DNA of 5,164 nucleotides from Bacteroidia bacterium (lineage in GTDB: Bacteria; Bacteroidota; Bacteroidia; Bacteroidales; Dysgonomonadaceae), in NCBI GenBank assembly GCA_025999435.1, contig BNXH01000097.1, forward strand, positions 1 through 5,164, given 5' to 3'. The position numbers and the translations under genes were made by a program. The notes under the pieces are model-generated. The model had not been told where the DNA came from, did no database searches, and saw only the letters and a program-made list of their open reading frames with translations. This document shows, one piece after another, positions 1 through 5,164 of this stretch (positions within the stretch are counted from its first letter, which is position 1; every line of letters begins with the position of its first letter).

Positions 1-161
1 TTTTCTGGAATAAATAAGATATAATCAGTTCTTTTAGGCATATATCCATATGGAAACGAATAAATTCCTACGGATGGGAGGGCTCTATATCTCATGGTTT
101 TTTCGGGCAACGAACCGACAGGCATTAATAAGTAATTAAGAAATAACGTTTTTATTAAGGA
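1..161 (-). pseudogene. C-terminal remnant of an erythromycin esterase-family gene, inverted, partial at left edge
   Basis: On the minus strand the frame is open from base 203 (after a TAA at 206-204) down to the window edge. From about base 161 leftwards its translation resembles the C-terminal tail of the two full-length Ere-family proteins here. The segment MRYRALPSVGIYSF (95-54) followed by PKRTDYILFIPE (38-3) matches in order and spacing the tail of the first protein (LLRIVPRA, then PKRFDAFVFIKDS) and of the second (ISYRRIG, then KMDAFVFIRES). The catalytic N-terminal part, some 500 residues, should lie to the right on this strand, but the plus-strand esterase gene occupies that space, so this copy is 5'-truncated. 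The frame has no stop before the edge, and its natural end lies outside the window. Seen: the open frame and motif agreement. Inferred: a decayed or rearranged third paralogue. A chance antisense frame or a separate small protein is less likely but not excluded. Confidence 0.5.
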
Positions 162-172
162 AACTAATTTCC
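157..172 (+). promoter_or_regulatory. Weak Shine-Dalgarno-like sequence within a small hairpin before the first gene
   Basis: AAGGAAA at 157-163 is a purine-rich, Shine-Dalgarno-like stretch a little upstream of the ATG at 173. GGAAA (159-163) pairs perfectly with TTTCC (168-172) around a CTAA loop, so the only ribosome-binding-like bases sit in a five-pair stem that touches the start codon. The stem is short and may have no role. I found no convincing Bacteroides-type promoter (TAnnTTTG with upstream TTTG) in 1-172, so the promoter is either unrecognised or lies left of the window. Confidence 0.3.
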
Positions 173-1981
173 ATGCGGCTAGGCTTTCATATACATATAT
201 TGGTTATATATATCCTTAGTACAGGGGCAGTGTATTCTCAGACTATAGAGCAGTTTTATGACCTGCACTTCAAAACTGTTACACAAGGTTATGGAGGAGG
301 GTTGTGGGTTTCCGAATCTCATAATACTTCGTTTGCCCTTGATAGTACACAATTAATTGAAGGGAAATATCCGTTAAAGATATTCCCATCTCCGACCACC
401 CAGTACGCTTTTTATGAAGGAATGCCTTCTGAAGAATTAGGAAAAAAGATGCATTATACATTAACCCAAACCATTTTATTGCCACCGTATAATGATGGAA
501 GTATCTGCAATATATCCTTAAATTGTATGAACCCTGCAACTCCATTGAAATTGCGGATAAAGGGATTAGATGTAGATGAAAGGCCAGCACACATCGATTC
601 TGTAACCATACAAAATGACAGTTGGGCAAGTAGTACAATATCATTTCTAATGTCTGAAATAGAAGCTCTTGAAATTACAATCGAGTATTGTGGAGAGAAA
701 AAGTGGGATCAGGCATGGTGGTTGAGTGATATTTCAATCGATATAGATAATATAAATATAGGGCAGCGGCTTGTTATGCCGATAGTAAAAGAGAATGAGA
801 TAGAATGTAAAACGATAAAGAAGGAGTCTGTCATACCATTATCTTTTAGCGATTCTTCTACACTGCTAAATATAAAAGATTGGAAAAATAAAAAAATTAT
901 CGCTTTAGGCGAATCTACACATGGGAGTCAGAAAATCAAAGAGGCTTGTTATCAATTTTTAAAGCATCTTGTATTGAACGAGAATTGTAAGGCTATTTTA
1001 TTGGAAAGGCCTATTGATATGTGTATGACTTGGGATTTGTACACACAAGGAATCATTTCCGAGAATTATGAAGAAGATTTAAAACAGCAACTTCAATGTG
1101 CTTTTGACGATTCCCAATCTTTATTCGAGTTTATAAAATGGATAAGAATTTATAACGAAAAAGCGGAGAATAAAGTGCATATATTTGGCATTGATAATGT
1201 CTTCCATTATGAATCTGGAGCATTTATCGCAAGCTATTTTATCGCCTTGTTGCAGGAAAAGGATATTAAGGAGTATCTACAAAAAGTAAAAAATAAAGAA
1301 TATTCAGGTATTGCGATGCTTATAAAAAAAGATCCTGTTTTAACTGTATTAGATGATAAAGCAATAGATTATCTTTTGTTCGTATTAGAACAGTACGCGG
1401 ACGCATATTCACAATCTCTTGGTGAATATTATATTCAAAGAGATTACAACATGTGGAAAAGAGCAAAAACAATTATGCGAATATATTCGAGTGATTCGGA
1501 TAAAATGGCTGTATATGCTCATACAAATCATATAGACAAAGTAAGTTATTCTAGGGGTTCACAACCTTCATTTGGAAGTTACATGAATAAAGATATTAAA
1601 GACCAGTATTTTGTAGTAACATTTCAGGTAGGTAAGGGAACTTATACCCAAGATGAAAGCCATATACATAGCCAGACAATTGTAGACAGTTTGAAGAATC
1701 CACTATATCATAGTCTGGAGTATACGTGTTTGGCTATCGGGACACCCTACTTTTATTGCTTGACAAGTAAATTGGTCGAGCCTCCCTATTTATTGAGAAT
1801 CGTGCCTCGTGCAAGTAAGAATAAAAATCATTTTGTCTTTTGTTCATTGCCTAAACGCTTCGATGCATTTGTTTTTATAAAAGATAGCTATCCATTAAAT
1901 ACAATTACAAAATATCCGTCATATAATATTGGCACATATATTGGACAAAAAAGGCGTAAAATAGAATCATTACTAAAATAG
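173..1981 (+). CDS. Secreted erythromycin esterase-family (EreA/ChaN-like) protein with N-terminal beta-rich domain
   Basis: This 602-residue protein has a signal peptide (hydrophobic stretch about residues 7-20, likely cut in VYS|Q near residue 22), so it should act outside the inner membrane. Residues about 25-200 form a beta-rich, jelly-roll-like accessory domain ending in AWWLSDISIDI (181-191), reminiscent of carbohydrate-binding-type modules. The Ere domain follows: ALGESTHGS gives Glu247 and His250, Glu278 lies in LLERP 28 residues after that His, and AHTNH gives His450 and His453. This Glu-x2-His-x27-Glu plus AHxxH layout is the active-site pattern of EreB/EreC, so hydrolase activity is plausible. 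Ere enzymes are normally about 400 residues; the surplus is the N-terminal domain. The substrate is unknown, and divergence and context argue against simply calling macrolide resistance. It is the first gene of the run, 30 bases before the leader-peptide gene, and is paralogous to the gene at 2542. Confidence 0.88.
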   Translation: MRLGFHIHILVIYILSTGAVYSQTIEQFYDLHFKTVTQGYGGGLWVSESHNTSFALDSTQLIEGKYPLKIFPSPTTQYAFYEGMPSEELGKKMHYTLTQTILLPPYNDGSICNISLNCMNPATPLKLRIKGLDVDERPAHIDSVTIQNDSWASSTISFLMSEIEALEITIEYCGEKKWDQAWWLSDISIDIDNINIGQRLVMPIVKENEIECKTIKKESVIPLSFSDSSTLLNIKDWKNKKIIALGESTHGSQKIKEACYQFLKHLVLNENCKAILLERPIDMCMTWDLYTQGIISENYEEDLKQQLQCAFDDSQSLFEFIKWIRIYNEKAENKVHIFGIDNVFHYESGAFIASYFIALLQEKDIKEYLQKVKNKEYSGIAMLIKKDPVLTVLDDKAIDYLLFVLEQYADAYSQSLGEYYIQRDYNMWKRAKTIMRIYSSDSDKMAVYAHTNHIDKVSYSRGSQPSFGSYMNKDIKDQYFVVTFQVGKGTYTQDESHIHSQTIVDSLKNPLYHSLEYTCLAIGTPYFYCLTSKLVEPPYLLRIVPRASKNKNHFVFCSLPKRFDAFVFIKDSYPLNTITKYPSYNIGTYIGQKRRKIESLLK

Positions 1982-1990
1982 GTATGAGTG

Positions 1991-2011
1991 TTAATTTTAA
2001 AAAATCAAACT
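1991..2011 (+). promoter_or_regulatory. A/T-rich translation start region of the double-glycine precursor
   Basis: The short gap after the first esterase gene is almost pure A/T just before ATG 2012 and has no Shine-Dalgarno sequence, as is usual for Bacteroidota starts. A GTG at 1988 is in frame and would add eight residues (MLILKNQT), but the ATG gives the MRKL-type beginning expected for this leader family, so I prefer 2012. The gap shows no terminator-like hairpin, consistent with read-through from the upstream gene. Confidence 0.5.
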
Positions 2012-2101
2012 ATGAGAAAACTAACAAGATCGGATGTAGATACATTGAGAAAGGAACTACCTGTATTGGATGAAGCAATGCAAAAAAGTATTTATGGTGG
2101 G
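2012..2101 (+). other. Double-glycine leader peptide region with cleavage after Gly30
   Basis: Residues 1-30 of the precursor. Gly29-Gly30 are encoded at 2096-2101 and the next codon is Cys31 (TGT, 2102-2104). Ile27 and the hydrophobic Met23, Leu19 and Leu16 form the spaced hydrophobic face expected of a leader helix recognised by a C39 peptidase. Cleavage is inferred from family knowledge; no exporter or peptidase gene is visible in the window. Confidence 0.6.
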
Positions 2102-2539
2102 TGTGGAAATTATGGAAGTCCTCCTATCGATGCATATATATATTCTATAGAAGAATATGGGTATATGTTGGGAAGTGGCAGTTGGACAGGCGGATTTGTT
2201 GAAGGAATGGGTTACGTTGGCGGACAGGTCGTTGTTATGCCATTCCAGTACTTCAATTCTGCGGCAGAATATGTAAATTCATTGAGTACGGATTTTTGGG
2301 ACAGTGGAGCAGCGGGCTTAATTGACAAATTTGTACCAGGAAGCGGTATGTATCGAGATTACTTTAATAACCAGCAGATGCAATGTGTTTCCGGCCTCTT
2401 CACCGCCAATTATAACGGAGCTGTATATATAAATGTAATATCTTCCCCTTCGGGAAGTTATACGGATTTGAGCACTGTGATCGAAGTATATAATGCGACC
2501 ACCGGGCAGCTTGTATATCGTTCTAATGGAAACTGGTGA
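2012..2539 (+). CDS. Double-glycine leader precursor protein (RiPP- or bacteriocin-like), 175 residues
   Basis: The N-terminus is charged and amphipathic and ends in LDEAMQKSIYGG (residues 19-30). This resembles the GG-Bacteroidales natural-product precursor leaders (the TIGR04149 type, usually MKKL...EEMxxIxGG), with one extra residue between Met and Ile. Such leaders are normally cut after Gly-Gly by a C39-type peptidase-ABC exporter. The predicted mature part begins at Cys31 and is 145 residues, far longer than a typical lantibiotic core. It is rich in Gly, Tyr and Ser, and has only two cysteines, Cys31 and Cys125. The first part is Gly-rich (GSGSWTGGFVEGMGYVGG); the last about 45 residues look like beta strands (VIEVYNATTGQLVYRSNGNW). 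It has no Sec signal peptide. It sits between two exported Ere-family genes and upstream of a LanC-like gene, so it is the obvious candidate product. I recognise the leader, not the core. Whether it is modified, a folded bacteriocin-like protein or a structural protein is open. Confidence 0.78.
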   Translation: MRKLTRSDVDTLRKELPVLDEAMQKSIYGGCGNYGSPPIDAYIYSIEEYGYMLGSGSWTGGFVEGMGYVGGQVVVMPFQYFNSAAEYVNSLSTDFWDSGAAGLIDKFVPGSGMYRDYFNNQQMQCVSGLFTANYNGAVYINVISSPSGSYTDLSTVIEVYNATTGQLVYRSNGNW

Positions 2540-2544
2540 TTATG
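2536..2544 (+). promoter_or_regulatory. Overlapping stop/start junction between precursor and second esterase gene
   Basis: The precursor stop TGA (2537-2539) overlaps an in-frame GTG (2536-2538) of the next gene, and an ATG follows at 2542-2544. Either start places the genes in direct contact, so translational coupling is likely. I favour ATG 2542 because it gives a clean MCNKKK basic beginning to the signal sequence; GTG would add only two residues (M-I). Confidence 0.55.
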
Positions 2545-4374
2545 TGCAATAAAAAAAAGACCGCTTCATTTTTCTATATACTATTTATTTGTATATGGAT
2601 AAGTGGAGGAGGATGCACCCAAAATATTGCTGATAAATACAATCTGTGTTTTTCCTATGAAGGAGATTCTATAGATTTTATATGGCGTTTACTATCTACT
2701 TCTTCGATGCAGATTGACAGTTCGGAGCTGGTAAACGGGAAGTATCCGTTATGTATAAAGCAATACCCACTGAAAAATAATCTTTTTCCGGTTAAAAAAC
2801 CTTTGATTATTTCCATGTGGCAGAAATTATCTATTCCGGAAAACATAACGGATTCAGCTAAAATAATACTGAATTATAAAACGGCTAATCTGGGAACATG
2901 CATACTCAAAGCTATTGGTATCGACGACCGGGAGAATGCTATTTATCAAGACTCTATCGAGATAAAACAAGAAGCGTGGTCTACCGATACTTTAACTATT
3001 TCTCTAAAAAACACCCGTTATCTGATATTAGGAATATTTGCTTTAGGTCATGAAACGCAACGAAATACAGGCCAAAAATTATGGCTGGACAGAATGGAAA
3101 TACTGATTGGCAATCGCAACTATTACAGTTATGATATTCCAGAATTTTCCTCTTATCCGGAAGATAACTATATAATACCTCTGGATACAAATATTTTGTA
3201 TAAGAATATTCAAATTCCGAAAAATAAGAAAATAATAGCACTAGGAGAGAGTGTACATGGAAGTGGTTCTATTAGCCATTTTCAGATCGAAATGCTGAGA
3301 AAATTAATAACAGAAAACAATTGCAGGCTGGTTGTATTTGAGGGGCATATCTATAGCACACCGTATTGGAATTTATTTATACAGGGGAAACTGCCGGAAA
3401 ATAAAATAGAATATATCCGGCTCAATGCGCAATTTGACAATATATCCGATCCGGATATTTTTTGTGACTTCCTCTTGTGGCTCAGAGAGTATAACTCGAA
3501 TGCCATAGGGAACAAGGTGTCTGTTGCCGGGAATGTTGATATTGTAGATGTGGGGGATTTCAGGGATCTGTTGTTCGATTATATCAACATCTATTATAAC
3601 GAGAATACAAAGAAATACTTATATCCTTTATTAAAGTTTTTGAACGAAGGGAAACTAAAAGAAGCACAGGCATATATTTCAGAAAATATATCGCAAATAA
3701 AAGGCATTTTAGGGGAAACAGGCTATGATATTTTCAACTATATCCTGTCCCGCAAAGCGGCAAACAATGATATAAGAAACCTGGAACAGAGTATGCGCCT
3801 TTTTCTATCCCGTGATTATTCGATGTATCAAAATTCGCAGGAATTTATCCGCTTATTGCTTGCCGAGGGTGAAACTGCCGCGGTTATTGCTCATTGGGGA
3901 CACACTGATAAGAAAAATTCGAATAATACCTTTCCATATGTATATCCAATGGGATATTATTTTCACGAATTCTACGGTGACTCGTATTATAATATAGGAT
4001 TCACAGTCGGAACCGGAAGTATAACAAGCCTGAAAGACATTTCCGGTGCAAATATTAAGTATCCGGCTGATAACAGCCTGGAGAAATTGTGTATGGAAAA
4101 ACAATACTCCTATTTTTATTATCAAGATCCCATGTACAAACCTATCCATATTTCATATAGACGTATCGGGAATCCATACTCTCCGAAAGAAATTTATGAT
4201 TTTGGAGACATCAACGCTAAAATGGATGCATTTGTTTTTATCCGTGAAAGTAAAGCATTCAGGGATATGGATAAATTAAAGAAAAGTGAAACATCCGGTT
4301 TTATGTTCGAAAGAGGTATGGAAAGAGGAAGATTGATGAAGGAGTATAACAAACAAAACGAGGAAAAGAAGTGA
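2542..4374 (+). CDS. Erythromycin esterase-family putative lipoprotein, paralogue of the gene at 173
   Basis: From ATG 2542 this is a 610-residue protein. A basic start (NKKK) and hydrophobic stretch (about residues 9-20) lead to SGGGC with Cys25, a loose lipobox, so it is probably a lipoprotein; cleavage as an ordinary secreted protein is the alternative. Residues about 30-195 form a beta-rich domain homologous to that of the first esterase: IDSSELVNGKYPLCI (58-72) matches LDSTQLIEGKYPLKI there, and KLWLDRMEIL closes the domain. The catalytic layout is kept: ALGESVHGS with Glu236 and His239, Glu267 in VVFEGH (again 28 after His), and AHWGH with His451 and His454. It ends in KMDAFVFIRES and a charged tail. 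Sequence between motifs has diverged widely, so the duplication is old and the two may differ in substrate. It touches the precursor gene and lies 45 bases before the LanC-like gene. Substrate unknown. Confidence 0.87.
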   Translation: MCNKKKTASFFYILFICIWISGGGCTQNIADKYNLCFSYEGDSIDFIWRLLSTSSMQIDSSELVNGKYPLCIKQYPLKNNLFPVKKPLIISMWQKLSIPENITDSAKIILNYKTANLGTCILKAIGIDDRENAIYQDSIEIKQEAWSTDTLTISLKNTRYLILGIFALGHETQRNTGQKLWLDRMEILIGNRNYYSYDIPEFSSYPEDNYIIPLDTNILYKNIQIPKNKKIIALGESVHGSGSISHFQIEMLRKLITENNCRLVVFEGHIYSTPYWNLFIQGKLPENKIEYIRLNAQFDNISDPDIFCDFLLWLREYNSNAIGNKVSVAGNVDIVDVGDFRDLLFDYINIYYNENTKKYLYPLLKFLNEGKLKEAQAYISENISQIKGILGETGYDIFNYILSRKAANNDIRNLEQSMRLFLSRDYSMYQNSQEFIRLLLAEGETAAVIAHWGHTDKKNSNNTFPYVYPMGYYFHEFYGDSYYNIGFTVGTGSITSLKDISGANIKYPADNSLEKLCMEKQYSYFYYQDPMYKPIHISYRRIGNPYSPKEIYDFGDINAKMDAFVFIRESKAFRDMDKLKKSETSGFMFERGMERGRLMKEYNKQNEEKK

Positions 4375-4403
4375 ATAATTGACAGGTGGGAAGTAGTCTG
4401 TTG

Positions 4404-4411
4404 AAGAAGGA
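4404..4411 (+). promoter_or_regulatory. Shine-Dalgarno-like site before the LanC-like gene
   Basis: AAGAAGGA lies eight bases before ATG 4420, good spacing for ribosome binding and unusually clear for this AT-rich, Bacteroidota-like DNA. It favours ATG 4420 over the adjacent in-frame ATG 4423. The 45-base gap holds no hairpin terminator that I can see. Confidence 0.5.
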
Positions 4412-4419
4412 TTTATAGA

Positions 4420-5164
4420 ATGATGCTACAATTAGATAAATTAAAGGAAATATTATTATTAAATGCGTACACTGTAGAATCCTTAGGGTATTTGAATGGG
4501 AAAGCAGGGACTGCGCTCACCCTTTTTGAATTAGCACGGTATCTTAATGATGATTCCATAGAAAATCATGCATTCGATCTATTACAGGAAACTTTGGCAT
4601 ATGATATAACGGACAATGAATTTTCAAACGGAAAAGCGGGAATAGCCTATGTAGTCCACTATCTTATAAAAAATCGCTTTCTAGACGCAGATTATTTGGA
4701 ACTGTATGGAAAACAACAAGAGGGAATCATTGAAAGTATAGTCTCCCAACATAAAGGACAAAATCCGTATAAATGGATCGGCGATTTATTCTTTATATTA
4801 TCTCTTTCGGTTTTTATTCCTCGAAAAAACTATATTGAATGTTTAAATATTCTATCAACTAACATATTTAAAGAATTAGATGACTTACATGAAAAAGCAA
4901 GTTTGGAGACAGCAATTACTTTCTATAATTATACATCTAAACTTTTAAACCTGTGTTGTTCTGTAAATATTCCTGATGATGTTGTCAATCAAATTCTACA
5001 TAAGATAAAAAGGACAAATAAAAAATTGTCAGACCAAGATTGTATATGTAATAATTTATTATATCCAATTCTTCTGTTTTTTTGTAGTAAAAAACAGCAA
5101 GAACAAGATATTCAAAAGAATGCCACGAATTTAATTCAGGAGACAATGAAAAATATATTAATAC
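4420..5164 (+). CDS. LanC-like (lanthionine synthetase C-like) protein, N-terminal part, runs off right edge
   Basis: An open frame from ATG 4420 runs without a stop to the window end, giving 248 residues. Two repeats typical of the LanC alpha/alpha toroid are visible: LGYLNGKAGTALTLFELARY (22-41) and FSNGKAGIAYVVHYLIKN (68-85). They share NGKAG followed by a hydrophobic helix, as in the first repeats of LanC-like proteins from Bacteroidota. There is no signal peptide, so it is cytoplasmic. LanC enzymes add cysteine thiols to dehydrated Ser/Thr, using zinc held by two Cys and a His in the C-terminal half. That half is outside the window, so catalytic competence cannot be judged. From about residue 95 the sequence is helical and Lys/Asn/Ile-rich with weaker family resemblance. 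The likely substrate is the double-glycine protein upstream. It could instead be a LanC-like domain of another enzyme or a non-catalytic family member. Confidence 0.68.
   Translation, partial: MMLQLDKLKEILLLNAYTVESLGYLNGKAGTALTLFELARYLNDDSIENHAFDLLQETLAYDITDNEFSNGKAGIAYVVHYLIKNRFLDADYLELYGKQQEGIIESIVSQHKGQNPYKWIGDLFFILSLSVFIPRKNYIECLNILSTNIFKELDDLHEKASLETAITFYNYTSKLLNLCCSVNIPDDVVNQILHKIKRTNKKLSDQDCICNNLLYPILLFFCSKKQQEQDIQKNATNLIQETMKNILI

Noticed and set aside
50..139. Small 29-codon plus-strand frame upstream of the first gene
   Set aside because: It has no ribosome-binding signal or recognisable motif, and the minus-strand frame over the same bases matches the Ere C-terminus better.
1..203. 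Shufflon-type silent cassette
   Set aside because: The inverted 3' fragment fits the general idea, but I found no shared inverted repeat at the junction with either full-length gene and no invertase in view, so it is kept only as a possibility.
279..644. Minus-strand open frame of 121 codons inside the first esterase gene
   Set aside because: It lies wholly opposite a well-supported coding region, has no recognisable motif and no start context; it is an antisense shadow.
1180..1187. TATATTTG, matching the Bacteroides -7 promoter consensus TAnnTTTG
   Set aside because: It lies inside the first esterase coding region, has no TTTG at the expected -33 distance, and leads to no gene start nearby.
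173..1981. Macrolide-resistance gene ere(A)/ere(B)
   Set aside because: Only family-level active-site motifs are shared. The protein is about 200 residues longer, exported and part of a peptide-like operon, so a resistance call is unsupported.
2655..3241. Two minus-strand frames (63 and 81 codons) inside the second esterase gene
   Set aside because: Both are antisense to conserved parts of the Ere-family gene and have low-complexity translations without family features.
3812..4279. Overlapping frames on both strands near the end of the second esterase gene
   Set aside because: They fall inside the conserved AHWGH-to-DAFVFI region in the wrong frames; the Ere frame explains this DNA.
4375..4419. 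Terminator or tiny gene between the second esterase and the LanC-like gene
   Set aside because: There is no stem followed by a T-run, and the only short frame (about ten codons from a GTG) has no support.

Overview
The window looks like accessory DNA from a member of the Bacteroidota, most likely a gut Bacteroidales. The evidence is AT-rich DNA, A/T-rich start regions where Shine-Dalgarno signals are mostly weak, a short Bacteroidales-type double-glycine leader peptide, and exported proteins of a style common in that group. Species cannot be assigned from the sequence.

Layout: four tightly spaced plus-strand genes fill almost the whole window and look like one transcription unit. (1) 173-1981 encodes a secreted erythromycin-esterase-family (EreA/ChaN-like) protein with an extra beta-rich N-terminal domain. 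(2) 2012-2539 encodes a 175-residue precursor-like protein: about 30 residues of leader ending in Gly-Gly, then a Gly/Tyr/Ser-rich 145-residue core with two cysteines. (3) 2542-4374 encodes a second, divergent Ere-family paralogue, probably a lipoprotein. (4) 4420 to the right edge holds the N-terminal 248 residues of a LanC-like (lanthionine-synthetase-C-like) protein, which runs out of the window. Gaps between genes are 30, 2 and 45 bases.

Left edge (1-172): this stretch has no intact plus-strand gene. Its minus strand has a stop-free frame whose translation resembles the C-terminal end of the two Ere-family proteins, so it is probably the 3' remnant of a third, inverted copy whose 5' part is missing. 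The last bases before the first gene carry a weak Shine-Dalgarno-like sequence inside a small perfect hairpin.

How the genes may work together (inference): the arrangement suggests a ribosomally made peptide (RiPP-like or bacteriocin-like) locus. The double-glycine protein would be the product, the LanC-like protein a cytoplasmic modification enzyme, and the two exported Ere-family proteins would act on the product, on a cognate target, or as self-protection outside the inner membrane. A dehydratase, a C39 peptidase/ABC exporter or a radical SAM enzyme would complete the picture, but none is visible here. The tandem Ere-like enzymes around a double-glycine precursor are the most unusual aspect.
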